DNA of 64,000 bases from Thalassotalea_F euphylliae (GCF_042682785.1 NZ_JBHUIB010000003.1:186001-250000), one strand, 5' to 3'; positions 16,887 through 25,748 are shown, counted from the first letter of the stretch. The notes: generated from the sequence alone by a model not told the origin. Made by a program: numbers and translations.

Positions 16887-16930
16887 GTTAGATTAAAAAA
16901 GCCCCTGGCAAGGGGCTTTTTTAATCTAAC
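16887..16930 (-). terminator. Long terminator hairpin overlapping the prsT-like stop codon
   Basis: A perfect 20-bp stem (16887-16906 with 16911-16930) and a GGCA loop. The core AAAAAAGCCCCT / AGGGGCTTTTTT forms a terminator usable on both strands. The stop codon of the TPR gene (16926-16928) lies inside the right arm, so the hairpin begins within the coding end. Confidence 0.9.
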
Positions 16931-19700
16931 TCTGTTTATTTAATTCGTTTAAAAGCTGCTCAGCATCTTCTCGACCCGAGAACTGGGTGTCACTCGCTAA
17001 TGCTTTTTCTAGCTCTATTTTTGCTTCAATGTCACGGCCAAGTTTATGCAAAGTAAAGCCTAGGTGATAGGGAATACTCGGGTTTGATGAATTGAGTGCA
17101 TATGCATTTCGTAATTTCTTTAATGCTTCGACATGTTCCCCCTGTAAAGAGAGTATCCAACCTTGAGTGTCCATGTAAGATGAGTTATTTGGCGATAAAG
17201 TGACAGCTTGCTCAACTAACTCCCGTGCTTTAGATAAATCAGAACTCAAATAAATATTTGCTAAGTTATTGAGTATGTTAGCGTAATTAGATGTTTGATT
17301 TTTATCAATTAATTCGTAGTGTTTACGTGCCTTTTCGGGCTGATTGGTATTTAAATAGTAGTCAGCAAGTAAATTGCGCATGTATACATTATTAGCGTTC
17401 TTTGTGAGTAGATCTTCCAAACGCTTTTCAAAGGCTTTAGGCTTTACCTGTTGATTAGCCAGCACGTAGAGGCGTGTTACCGCGTCGTTGAAGTTGTTAT
17501 CTCTTTTGAGAGCAGTCCAATAGTGATTAAAAGCGTCATTAAGTTTTTGCTCTTTTTGTGCCAAATCTCCTTGAAGTAATGCGACATTTGCATTTTCAGG
17601 ATACTTTTTATTTAGCGCAGATATTTGTGATTTGCTCTCTTTTATGGGGTTTAAGGCAAGAGAAAATTGTGCTTTAGTAAAATGATAAATAGCAATGTTT
17701 GGCTGTTTTATTATCGCTTGCTCAATACTTTTATAAGCACCTTCAAGGTCAAATGCTTTGTTTTGTAACAAGCTCAGTTGGTAAAATTCGCCACCGTTTT
17801 CAGCTAGCCCTTGCAGTACACCTAATGTCTGCTTAGCTTCTTTATACCGCTTTTGTTTGATAAAAATATTCGCTTTATAAATTAGATGCTTGGGTTCCAA
17901 AAACACTTGGTTTTCTAATTTATTTACTAGGTCTAACGCTTTTTGATAGTTGCCCGTTTGATATTCAAGCCCCATCAGTAACTCAATGGCACCCACATGA
18001 AATGCGTCTTTATCTAGCACCGCAGTGACTGTTTCTCTCGCTTTGTCTGCTTGCCTTGTGTCACGTTCCAATTTAGCTTTAAGCATCAAAAGCGGTTGCT
18101 GTGTACTTCCGTTTGAATGCAGTTTATTTACTATTGATAGTGCCTTGGTAAACTCTCGATTTTTAGCATATGCATTCGCTAAATTGAAACTACTGGTGTA
18201 ATTGTCTGGCGTTATCGTTAGTACCCGATTAAATTCGTTCGCAGCCTCCAAATATTGACCACTGCGCAAAAGAATGACGCCTTTGAAGTTAATGAAACTT
18301 GTGTTGTTTGGGGCAAGTTTGAGCAAATCTTCGGCAATATTTCTTGCTTGGTTGTAGTCACCTTGTTCCATATAAATCAACCCTTTGTTTAGGGCGAAAG
18401 TAGCCGTTACTGGTTCAGGTTGGTGGCTATCCAATAACGCTAATGCCTCTTTATAGCGTTTACTTTTAGCCAAATAATTTGCCTGAGCGATGATAATCTG
18501 GCTGTTATTCGTAAACGTTTTGGATAAGTCGGCTAAGATGTTTTTCGCTTTATATGTTTTGTTTGTTTGCAGATAAACATTGAAAAGCTTTAATGATAAG
18601 CCAAGGTCACGTAGTACTATTTTTTCATTTCTTTCCAGTAACTGTTGAACTTTATCTGGCTGACCTTGCTGAAGATAAATCTCTGTCAACATATTCAGAC
18701 CAGATAAGTCATTAGGGTTACTGTTGACATAAGTTACCAATTCTTTCTGGGCTAATTCTAGGTTTCCCTGCATAAAGGCTGCAGCACCAGCAACATAGGC
18801 TAGCGATGCGTTACTGTTCTTCTGAGCGTCTGTCAGCAATGAAAGTTTTGCACTGATGTCTTCAAGGATCTGTTGGGCTTCATCGAGTTGGTTATTCTGA
18901 GTCAGCAGTTGGCTTTTCAGTAATCTCGCATAAGGGTCGTTTGGCGTTCTCTCAATAATTGTATTGACGAGTTCTAGTGCTTTTTCATGCTTACGAAAAT
19001 TTGTGTATTGGTGAGCCAACGCGCGCATGATGACAGGGTCATCAGGATCAAAATCATGTGCTTTTGTTAACGCTTCAAGTGCGTCTTTCTCCATACCCTG
19101 TGCAGTGTAAAAGTCCGCATAGAGATTCCAGACTTTGCTGTTTTGCGGTGTAAACTCGATCAGATTTTTTATGTAGTTCTCTGCGATTTTGAATTGTCGA
19201 ATAGTGATGTAGTAGTTGGCCAATGAGCTCAGAACACTGGCGTCTTTCGGCGCTAAATTTTTAGCTCTAACTAAAGGCTCAAGTGCTTGCTCTGTTTTGT
19301 CCATTGCCATCAACGCATTGCTTTTGACAAGCAGTGTTTTTACTTCAACTTTTTCATTGAGGGCTCTATGTTTGAGTAAGTCAATGATGTCTTGGTAGCG
19401 ACCAATTAGCATCATGGCGCGCACTTGCTCATAAATAAATTGGTTTGCGTCCGCCCCCATTAACAGCGCATCGTTAAATTCTTGAATACCGTCTCTATAC
19501 AATCCTTTGGCAACTAGCACGTGACCCATCAATACTTTAGCGGGTAGGTTGTCTTCATCTTCTTGTAATGCGTTTTTAAGGTAGATATAAGCAGTATCAA
19601 CATCGTTTGCTTGATATGCAGCTACGGCTTTCTCTAAGTTGTCAGAAGCGAGAGAGAGAGTGGAGATAAGGAGACAAAAAATAAATAAAAATGTTTTCAT
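16926..19700 (-). CDS. PrsT-like TPR-repeat protein of the PEP-CTERM/exosortase system
   Basis: 924 residues: a signal peptide (about 1-19, ending LSLAS) and then tetratricopeptide repeats to the end, including AYQANDVDTAYIYLKNALQ at the start and SSYMDTQGWILSLQGEHVEALKKL near the end. Length and these end segments match the PrsT family, giant TPR proteins associated with exosortase gene sets and thought to help export or organise exopolysaccharide or sorted proteins. Unlike typical PrsT I see no lipobox cysteine, so it may be soluble in the periplasm. The next gene upstream on the same strand encodes a PEP-CTERM protein, which supports the assignment. A terminator separates the two genes, so they are probably transcribed apart. 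Confidence 0.8.
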   Translation of the reverse strand: MKTFLFIFCLLISTLSLASDNLEKAVAAYQANDVDTAYIYLKNALQEDEDNLPAKVLMGHVLVAKGLYRDGIQEFNDALLMGADANQFIYEQVRAMMLIGRYQDIIDLLKHRALNEKVEVKTLLVKSNALMAMDKTEQALEPLVRAKNLAPKDASVLSSLANYYITIRQFKIAENYIKNLIEFTPQNSKVWNLYADFYTAQGMEKDALEALTKAHDFDPDDPVIMRALAHQYTNFRKHEKALELVNTIIERTPNDPYARLLKSQLLTQNNQLDEAQQILEDISAKLSLLTDAQKNSNASLAYVAGAAAFMQGNLELAQKELVTYVNSNPNDLSGLNMLTEIYLQQGQPDKVQQLLERNEKIVLRDLGLSLKLFNVYLQTNKTYKAKNILADLSKTFTNNSQIIIAQANYLAKSKRYKEALALLDSHQPEPVTATFALNKGLIYMEQGDYNQARNIAEDLLKLAPNNTSFINFKGVILLRSGQYLEAANEFNRVLTITPDNYTSSFNLANAYAKNREFTKALSIVNKLHSNGSTQQPLLMLKAKLERDTRQADKARETVTAVLDKDAFHVGAIELLMGLEYQTGNYQKALDLVNKLENQVFLEPKHLIYKANIFIKQKRYKEAKQTLGVLQGLAENGGEFYQLSLLQNKAFDLEGAYKSIEQAIIKQPNIAIYHFTKAQFSLALNPIKESKSQISALNKKYPENANVALLQGDLAQKEQKLNDAFNHYWTALKRDNNFNDAVTRLYVLANQQVKPKAFEKRLEDLLTKNANNVYMRNLLADYYLNTNQPEKARKHYELIDKNQTSNYANILNNLANIYLSSDLSKARELVEQAVTLSPNNSSYMDTQGWILSLQGEHVEALKKLRNAYALNSSNPSIPYHLGFTLHKLGRDIEAKIELEKALASDTQFSGREDAEQLLNELNKQS

Positions 19701-19757
19701 ATAGACAAATCAAGTAGACGACTTACTTCTTCTTATAGTAGCAATTAATAGACATAA

Positions 19758-19783
19758 AAAAAGATGGCATAAGCCATCTTTTT
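19758..19783 (-). terminator. Intrinsic terminator of the PEP-CTERM gene
   Basis: An 11-bp stem (AAAAAGATGGC / GCCATCTTTTT) with an ATAA loop, 15 bases downstream of the PEP-CTERM gene stop on the minus strand; a run of T follows when read on that strand. Confidence 0.85.
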
Positions 19784-19797
19784 CAGCGCTTTATTGC

Positions 19798-20646
19798 CTA
19801 CTGTTGTTTTCTTGTTCGTACAAGTAAACCAAGGGCAACCGCCATAATAGCAAACGGAGTAGGCTCAGGAATTGTGGTTGTTGTTGGCGGTGTTACCGTA
19901 AATTGCACACCAGCTAGCTTGAAACCATCATTACCTTCCATGTTCGAATTACCACCGAACATACTGTTGTACGCACTCACTACCCATAGCGATGATGAGC
20001 TGTTTACGTTCACATCTGCATAGTAGCTTGATATGTTGCCACCGTTAAACATTTGGGAGTAACCGTAACCAGAAGCGCCGCTTTGCAAGTCTGCAAAGGT
20101 ATCTCCTGTAAGGTCGTTACCGTAACTCGAATCTAATGCAATGAAAGTTACTTGGTTATCAGATGTGTTACCAAGTCGCCAACTGAATGCCGCTTGATCG
20201 AGCTGTACATCAACACCGTTGAAATCAAGCAAGAAAAAGTCGTAGTCACCGTAGCCATTCGTACCACACTGGTTGATTGAGTTGTCAGCAGAGTGATGAT
20301 AACCACAGGCACCATTTGCTTCATCAACGTTCACCATAGACCAACCGTTTCCATTACGGTCTAAGTCAACAGCACGTTCAATGTATGCATCTCTGTTGTA
20401 GTTGTTGTTACTCATCCCGTTAGGTACTGAGCTTCCAGCTGTATCAGACCAGCCCGAAACATCAATTGTAATACCATTGCCTGCATCTATAGAGAATGTG
20501 TTGAAGTTTGAGCCAGGTTCCCCATTAGCATAAGTGTTTCCATTAACCTCAATAGTTTGAAATGAAGTTGACGTAACACTAGCAAGTGCACTTGAAGACG
20601 CTAAAACTAAACCCGCAGCAATCCATTTTTTTGGATTTAACATCAT
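19798..20646 (-). CDS. PEP-CTERM-sorted surface protein
   Basis: 282 residues. A signal peptide (about 1-23, ending SSALA) leads into a beta-rich domain full of Asn, Gly, Ser and Asp, with two cysteines (GACGYHH and NQCGTNG) about 15 residues apart. The last 25 residues are a textbook sorting signal: IPEPTPFAIMAVALGLLVRTRKQQ, i.e. PEP motif, hydrophobic helix and a basic tail. Such proteins are cut and anchored by an exosortase and usually end up at the surface or in a polysaccharide matrix. The TPPTTTT linker before the signal is also typical. It resembles the exosortase-dependent surface proteins of marine gammaproteobacteria; the ligand or role is unknown. GAGG precedes the ATG. Confidence 0.88.
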   Translation of the reverse strand: MMLNPKKWIAAGLVLASSSALASVTSTSFQTIEVNGNTYANGEPGSNFNTFSIDAGNGITIDVSGWSDTAGSSVPNGMSNNNYNRDAYIERAVDLDRNGNGWSMVNVDEANGACGYHHSADNSINQCGTNGYGDYDFFLLDFNGVDVQLDQAAFSWRLGNTSDNQVTFIALDSSYGNDLTGDTFADLQSGASGYGYSQMFNGGNISSYYADVNVNSSSSLWVVSAYNSMFGGNSNMEGNDGFKLAGVQFTVTPPTTTTIPEPTPFAIMAVALGLLVRTRKQQ

Positions 20647-20942
20647 TTTGTACCTCAGTGATTTAGATGTACTTAACTTTATATATTATATCAACCGAAG
20701 CAAAATACGTGCCTTGGTTTTATGGTTTTGATTTTTAAGGATTTATTTTGTTTTTGAACGATTTTTTTTATGTCGTTGTAAAGTATCTCGACAAACAACG
20801 CTCATTTAGTGTAAACCTAACTTTGTACGGCTAGGTTGATGAGCGCTAGACGAAGCAGCTTAATCGCTACCACCAATTATAACACTCCGCCTAAAATCTC
20901 TCTTAGATAACAGAGTAACGTTGTCACTCTATTCATTGAATG

Positions 20943-21293
20943 TGGTGGAGCCGGGGGGAGTTGAACCCCCGTCCAAAAAACCTACATCCTCGGTCCTACA
21001 TGCTTAGTCGATCTTTTATTTAACCAGTCAGCCGCCGAACGACAGGCTGCTTTCTGGTGAGTCTGATACTGTTTCGCGGTTCACCCTCAGACAGAGTTCC
21101 CTCGCTAGTCCATTTGATATGACCATCGCTTCTCACGCCAATGAACCAAGCGTCGAGAGGATGGCTAGCATTAAGCTGCTAGTGCGAACGTTTCGTCGTT
21201 TGCAACTATAGTTTTGCGGCTTTTTACCAGGCCAACCGCCCCTGGGCATGCACCTTGGGTTTCGCGAATCTTGTCGAATCCTAAATCGGCCCC
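20943..21293 (-). ncRNA. ssrA: Transfer-messenger RNA (tmRNA)
   Basis: Rescues stalled ribosomes by acting as both tRNA-Ala and a short mRNA. On the minus strand it starts GGGGCCGATTTAGG at 21293 and ends with the T-arm GGGTTCAACTCCC and an encoded CCA at 20943; the ends pair as the alanine-type acceptor stem. Length 351 nt, close to the enterobacterial 363. The tag frame runs from 21203 down to a TAA at 21171 and reads ANDETFALAA (E. coli ANDENYALAA), with the resume alanine codon GCA. smpB lies just upstream on the same strand, giving the complete trans-translation pair. Confidence 0.97.
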
Positions 21294-21343
21294 AAAGTAT
21301 TTGATGCACCTAAGTGCAATTAAGAGCATTTTACCTTGCTCTC

Positions 21344-21361
21344 TCACGTTAAACAACGTGA
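21344..21361 (+). other. Stem-loop between smpB and ssrA
   Basis: TCACGTT-AAAC-AACGTGA, a 7-bp stem followed on the plus strand by a T-rich run (TATTTTTTA). Its T-run faces into smpB, so as a terminator it would stop plus-strand (antisense) transcription. On the minus strand it is only a hairpin in the smpB-ssrA spacer, possibly a processing site. Confidence 0.4.
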
Positions 21362-21375
21362 TATTTTTTAGACAG

Positions 21376-21864
21376 TTACTTGCCCAAATTTTTGTTTTTC
21401 ATGATACGCCCTTTATCAATGCTCCATTCACGGTCCTTGATATCAGCGCGTTTATCATGCGACTTTTTACCCTTACCTAGATAAAACTCGAGCTTTACCC
21501 AACATTGCTTCCAGTACATAGCGGTTGCTATTAATGAATAGCCATCACGTTCTACTGCACCAATCAGTCTATCTAGCTCTCGGCGGTTAAGGAGTAATTT
21601 TCGGTCTCGTGTTGGATCGCATACAACGTGTGAAGAGGCTGCATTGAGTGGCAAAATCTCGCTACCAACTAAATACGCTTCCCCGTCTTTTACCATGACA
21701 AAACAGTCAGAGATGTTGACTTTACCGGTGCGTATACTTTTCACTTCCCACCCTTGAAGACTCATACCACCTTCAAACTTATCGGTAAGATTGTAGTTGT
21801 GGCGTGCTTTTTTATTTAAGGCGATGGTGTTGCTGTTTGATTGTTTAGATTTCTTCTTTGCCAT
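21376..21864 (-). CDS. smpB: SsrA-binding protein SmpB
   Basis: Binds the tRNA-like part of tmRNA and carries it into the stalled ribosome. I start at 21864 (MAKKKSKQS), preceded by TTGGAAA; nine further codons upstream lack support. 162 residues: the oligonucleotide-binding barrel shows NKKARHNYNLTDKFEGGMSLQGWEVKSIR, then KLLLNRRELDRLIGAVERDGYSLIATAMYW, and the positively charged tail KGKKSHDKRADIKDREW ending in KNKNLGK, which folds into the mRNA channel. All family landmarks are present. Same strand as ssrA, 82 bases upstream of it. Confidence 0.97.
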   Translation of the reverse strand: MAKKKSKQSNSNTIALNKKARHNYNLTDKFEGGMSLQGWEVKSIRTGKVNISDCFVMVKDGEAYLVGSEILPLNAASSHVVCDPTRDRKLLLNRRELDRLIGAVERDGYSLIATAMYWKQCWVKLEFYLGKGKKSHDKRADIKDREWSIDKGRIMKNKNLGK

Positions 21865-22008
21865 TGTATTTCCAACGTTAACGGCGCACATTATACGGAG
21901 AAATTAGCGGTTTTAAATCGTATAACAAAAATAATTTGATTTTTTATACCTTAGGGTGAGCTTTGTGATTGCTTTTGCTATCATTGCGCCGTCTTACTAG
22001 GAGGATAA

Positions 22009-22440
22009 ATGCCGTCAATACATAGAAGTGCGTTGGTTATGCACAGTGTCGAACAAATGTACCGACTTATTAATGATGTTCTTGCGTATCCGCAATTCTT
22101 GCCTGACTGTACCGACAGCAAAATAATTTCTCATGACGAAGCGTCGATGACAGCCGCGTTAAAAGTATCTAAAGCAGGTATCAACAAATGGTTCACAACG
22201 AAGAATACATTAGTTGAAAATCAACAAGTCACACTAGACTTGGTTGATGGGCCGTTTTCAAAATTAAAAGGCGTATGGGAATTGACGGCATTATCTGACG
22301 AAGCCTGTAAAATTACCTTGAACCTAGACTATGAGTTTTCCAATAAAATGTTCGATTTAGCATTCGGCAAAGTGTTTAACCATATAGCGAACAATATGGT
22401 TCAAGCGTTTACTATGCGTGCGAAAAAGGTGTATGGCTAA
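22009..22440 (+). CDS. ratA: RatA, START-domain ribosome association protein
   Basis: 143 residues of the START/Coq10 cyclase-like fold: HRSALVMHSVEQMYRLINDVLAYPQFLPDCTDS opens the chain and DYEFSNKMFDLAFGKVFNHIANNMVQAF closes it, both classic for this family. In E. coli the protein was described as blocking subunit association (RatA), while the Coq10 branch binds ubiquinone; the bacterial role is still debated. AGGAGG precedes the ATG, a perfect ribosome-binding site. The stop overlaps the start of ratB (TAATG), so they are translationally coupled. Divergent from smpB. Confidence 0.93.
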   Translation: MPSIHRSALVMHSVEQMYRLINDVLAYPQFLPDCTDSKIISHDEASMTAALKVSKAGINKWFTTKNTLVENQQVTLDLVDGPFSKLKGVWELTALSDEACKITLNLDYEFSNKMFDLAFGKVFNHIANNMVQAFTMRAKKVYG

Positions 22441-22781
22441 TGAGTGGACAAATTCATATTGAAGTTGTTTATGGCACGCCAAACAAACAAGAGTTGATTG
22501 CGTTACCCGTATTGCCGGGTACAACCGTCGAGCAGGCAATTATCGAGTCTGGCATCATGGCTTTATTTGAAGATATCGACTTGAAAGTAAACAAAGTAGG
22601 TATTTGGAACAGAGCGGTCAAGCTCTCTGAAGAAGTACAAGACCTAGATCGCATAGAAATCTATCGCCCGTTGATTGCTGACCCTAAAGAAGTGCGTAAG
22701 CGTCGCGCTGAAAAAGCGAAAGAAGAAGGTCGTGCTGACAAAGTTACCGGCGGCCGCGTAAACCCTCTGCGCGGTAATTAA
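22440..22781 (+). CDS. ratB: RatB/RnfH-family ubiquitin-like protein
   Basis: 113 residues. A beta-grasp fold: IHIEVVYGTPNKQELIALPVLPGTTVEQAI, then GIMALFEDIDL, and LDRIEIYRPLIADPKEVRKRRAEKA, the RnfH family signature. The C-terminal tail is basic and probably disordered. Partner of RatA by context; precise function unknown. The first base of its ATG is the last base of the ratA stop codon. Confidence 0.93.
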   Translation: MSGQIHIEVVYGTPNKQELIALPVLPGTTVEQAIIESGIMALFEDIDLKVNKVGIWNRAVKLSEEVQDLDRIEIYRPLIADPKEVRKRRAEKAKEEGRADKVTGGRVNPLRGN

Positions 22782-22837
22782 TTCCTCGTCCGTAACTCAC
22801 TGCTATCGATCCACATCTTAAAAATCATCTACTAATA

Positions 22838-22874
22838 AAATAGCGAGTATAAATAAAGGTTATATTCGCTATTT
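22838..22874. other. Stem-loop downstream of ratB
   Basis: AAATAGCGAGTATA pairs with TATATTCGCTATTT over 14 bp with one G-U pair and a nine-base loop. It lies 57 bases after the ratB stop; no long T-run follows, so it is a weak terminator or an mRNA-end structure. Confidence 0.5.
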
Positions 22875-23031
22875 AGTTTGTAAATTGAACAACTAACGTT
22901 TTGATATTTAACTACTAAATGCAAATGTATTATATCTTTTATAAGATATGTTAAGTCATATTGTATGATTAAAATTGCAGCAATTATTTTCTTAATCTAG
23001 GCTGATATCGCATCCATGATGAGATATCGCT

Positions 23032-24138
23032 ATGAAGAAAATAACAATAATAATTTCAGGCGTTGCGTTTGTATGTGCAACTTTTGTTTTTTGGTCGAAG
23101 TTCTGGCTTCGAGATTCTATTCAGCCGCAAGGCAAAACAATGCTTGCAGAAGAGAGTTTGCATGAAGCAGACGTAGATACTGTAGTCATATCAAAATCCA
23201 CAGACATTCAAGAAAAATCAATTGATCAGAAGCTGCTTGGACAAGTGGAAAGTCCAAACGCATTAATGTCATTCATCGAGCATACGAAGTACCCTCCGTT
23301 TTCACAGCCGATAACTCAACACGCACCACTTGAGAGTTTTCAGCCTAGCTTGGAATCAGTGCAATCTGAAACCCTTTTTTTACTAGAGAGCGATGATAGT
23401 GAAGTTAGGTTGGGGATTAGTACTCAAAGGTCGACTTATTTTGAGGAAGAGGTTATCTCAATAAACGCTTTGGCCCATCTAAATGACACACAGGAAATAG
23501 ATGATGTCACAATTTGGCTAAGCAGTGTTGATGGTGATGAGCTCTATCGACTAGAACCATCGCATCAAGAGTCAAGTTGGCAGTTTGACATTGATACATC
23601 TCTAATAAATGCGAGTGATTGGCCGATTGAAGTAGAGGCTCGTCTATTAGTGATGGTAAATGGTGAAGCGTTGTATACGTTCCACCCATTCAGGTATCAG
23701 GCACCGGTTGCTGAACTCAATTCTGTCGGCACTGGCTCTGTCCAAGAGCAGTTCTTAAATATTTCCTTGGAGTTTGATGTAGAGCAAAAAGGTTATTTCT
23801 TCATTACAGGAAACCTCTATGAGCAACAAACGAACAAACCTTTAATTCACCTGACTGCTGAAGGTGAGATGTCATCGCTAAACAACAAACTATCGTTGAA
23901 AGCCCATATTGACGCGCTAAAAGTGTCTGGTCTTGAAGGACCTTACTATTTGGCAGATATCGACATAACACGAAGTGCTGCAATAGGAGAGTCTTTTGAT
24001 CTGAAAGGGCGAGCACTAGAGTCACGCTATCACATTGACAGAGTCGATTTTTCGACATTTTCGAATATTCCACACCACGATCCGCACGACAAAGAGCGCA
24101 TACGAGTAATGAAAGCAATTGCAAACATTAGCCAGTAA
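23032..24138 (+). CDS. Membrane-anchored periplasmic protein, unknown function, upstream of a lipase-like gene
   Basis: 368 residues. An N-terminal membrane segment (about 4-22) with a Lys-Lys flank but no clear cleavage site suggests an anchor with about 340 residues in the periplasm. The middle (about 120-235) is a beta-sandwich-like stretch (RLGISTQRSTYFEEEVISINALAHL; VEARLLVMVNGEALYTFHPF), and the C-terminal part is a second beta domain that includes YFFITGNLYEQQ and ends in a short helix. No cysteine is visible in the periplasmic part. I do not recognise the family. The lipase-like gene follows after 59 bases on the same strand, so the two probably act together. Both sit inside an otherwise conserved ratB-bamE neighbourhood. 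Confidence 0.75.
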   Translation: MKKITIIISGVAFVCATFVFWSKFWLRDSIQPQGKTMLAEESLHEADVDTVVISKSTDIQEKSIDQKLLGQVESPNALMSFIEHTKYPPFSQPITQHAPLESFQPSLESVQSETLFLLESDDSEVRLGISTQRSTYFEEEVISINALAHLNDTQEIDDVTIWLSSVDGDELYRLEPSHQESSWQFDIDTSLINASDWPIEVEARLLVMVNGEALYTFHPFRYQAPVAELNSVGTGSVQEQFLNISLEFDVEQKGYFFITGNLYEQQTNKPLIHLTAEGEMSSLNNKLSLKAHIDALKVSGLEGPYYLADIDITRSAAIGESFDLKGRALESRYHIDRVDFSTFSNIPHHDPHDKERIRVMKAIANISQ

Positions 24139-24197
24139 AAATTTTAGGAGCAGTAACGTAAGGACGCAAAACAATAACAAACCAAAAAGGAAAAGAA

Positions 24198-25253
24198 ATG
24201 CCAAAATTATTACAACACATCGCCGTGATATTGTTAGGACTCATTAGCATGAATGCTTCTGCTAAATTAGCTGGGAAAAATGTCATTCTAGTCCACGGCT
24301 TTATTTCGACGGATATAAATCAAAACCGCTCTGATAGCCAGTTGCTAAATGGTGCGAAAAGCTACTGGCAAGACTATTGGCGCGGCAAAGTCAGTAACGT
24401 CAACAAGCATATTTTATATTGGCCTTCAGCTGAGCGTGTTGAAGGGAAAATTAAAGACAAAATTAGAAGTCAGTTGATCGCATTGGGGAACGACTGCATT
24501 AACGGTTGTATTTTTGTCACTCACTCTACTGGAGATTTAGTGACTCGCTACATGTTAAAAAACCTTGGTGCGTGGGGGCTCAGTAATAAAGTAAAAGTTG
24601 ATGCCGTCATTGACTTTGCAGGTGCCGGTGGTGGTACAAAGCTGGCAGAAATTGCTGTCGCTATTTCTGAAGGTAGTGGCGCAGTGAATAGTGCTCAGCG
24701 CTGGGCTGTTCAGCAAGCACTTCAGTTTACACCGCAAAAAGGAAAAATGGGAGTAATGTATGACCTAGTACCTTCTAAATCTAGGTCTATTGCAACTGGT
24801 TATGTTGGTGTTCCTCGACTTCGCTATGTGGGAACAGGAACAGAGTTTGCAGGTGCTACTAAGCCATTTTTAACGGGCAAAAGTGATAGTGTTGTTGCGA
24901 TGCATAGTGCTTGCGGGGCAGCGAACTTTGGTGACTACCAGTCATGTGTCGGCAATGTCGCAAATAATGGTGAGCTTAAATCGGTGCGCGGTGCAGGCTC
25001 TTTATGGGCAAATCACTACCCGATATTGATGGGTGAAAAAACAACCCATGGCGGTACGATAAATAATAACAAAGGTAGCGAGTTCACAACTGTTAACAAT
25101 AATAAAAATTACGGTGGTTTGAATGTTAGCTTTGCAACTAAAACTGAAAGAAAGTGGTGGAGCGGTGGGCGCAACGTTCGGTGGGTTCGTTACAACAACC
25201 AATGGGGCTCTAATTATTCCATGTCTAACCTAGTTTACAATGAACTAAACTAG
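24198..25253 (+). CDS. Exported lipase-like alpha/beta hydrolase
   Basis: 351 residues. Signal peptide about 1-22 (ending NASA). The oxyanion region KNVILVHGFI is the normal start of triacylglycerol-lipase-like hydrolases; the nucleophile elbow is CIFVTHSTGDLVTRYML, where the usual GHSxG is THSTG. A late His in GSLWANHYPILMG is a good candidate for the catalytic His. Four cysteines (NDCINGC; SACG; SCVG) could form disulfides. The last 90 residues are rich in Asn, Gly, Ser and Trp. AAAGGA precedes the ATG. The substrate, lipid or ester, is not known. It ends at a bidirectional terminator facing bamE. Confidence 0.82.
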   Translation: MPKLLQHIAVILLGLISMNASAKLAGKNVILVHGFISTDINQNRSDSQLLNGAKSYWQDYWRGKVSNVNKHILYWPSAERVEGKIKDKIRSQLIALGNDCINGCIFVTHSTGDLVTRYMLKNLGAWGLSNKVKVDAVIDFAGAGGGTKLAEIAVAISEGSGAVNSAQRWAVQQALQFTPQKGKMGVMYDLVPSKSRSIATGYVGVPRLRYVGTGTEFAGATKPFLTGKSDSVVAMHSACGAANFGDYQSCVGNVANNGELKSVRGAGSLWANHYPILMGEKTTHGGTINNNKGSEFTTVNNNKNYGGLNVSFATKTERKWWSGGRNVRWVRYNNQWGSNYSMSNLVYNELN

Positions 25254-25282
25254 AAAAAGCTTGTTGAAAGATAAGGGCAATA

Positions 25283-25307
25283 AAAAAGCGACCACTGGTC
25301 GCTTTTT
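25283..25307. terminator. Bidirectional terminator between lipase-like gene and bamE
   Basis: An 11-bp stem (AAAAAGCGACC / GGTCGCTTTTT) with a three-base loop. The A-run and T-run let it serve both converging genes. Confidence 0.9.
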
Positions 25308-25313
25308 CTACAA

Positions 25314-25658
25314 TTAGTTTTCGTAAGGCGTATTAAAGTTTTCCGATAATTCAAAATCACCTTCTGCGGACACCAACTTGTTGTCAGCAAAATTTAATAT
25401 GAAGTCTTTTCGTGTATTGAACTCTTCGTTGCGTCCTGACTTGAATTGATAAACGTAATGCCAAGTGTCATTTTCAAACGAGTCAATTACGACAGGTGTA
25501 CCCAAAACAAATTTAACTTGCTCTTTCGTCATGCCCACTTGCAGCTTGTCGATGTCTTTTTGCTCAAGGTAGTTACCTTGCGGAATATCTATACGATATA
25601 CCCAACTTGAACAAGCGGTGGTGCTTAGCGCTAGTGCCAAAACAATGCTTCTCAACAT
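25314..25658 (-). CDS. bamE: BamE outer-membrane assembly lipoprotein
   Basis: A subunit of the BAM complex that inserts beta-barrel proteins into the outer membrane; it binds phosphatidylglycerol and stabilises BamA-BamD. 114 residues with a lipobox ending in Cys16 (STTAC). The mature part holds IDIPQGNYLEQKDIDKLQVGMTKEQVKFVLGTPVV, the conserved BamE core, and a later HYVYQFKSG strand. Length and signature are normal. It is downstream of recN on the same strand, as in E. coli. Confidence 0.96.
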   Translation of the reverse strand: MLRSIVLALALSTTACSSWVYRIDIPQGNYLEQKDIDKLQVGMTKEQVKFVLGTPVVIDSFENDTWHYVYQFKSGRNEEFNTRKDFILNFADNKLVSAEGDFELSENFNTPYEN

Positions 25659-25748
25659 TTTATAATTCTAATCCTACTACTTTTGACAGGGGATAATACC
25701 CAAGGCGTCCCTGACATACAAAACAATTTGTGAAAAATTGGAGAATAT

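Noticed and set aside
21171..21356. 61-codon minus-strand frame ending in the tmRNA tag
   Set aside because: Its last residues are the tmRNA tag peptide; the frame upstream is structural RNA, not a gene.
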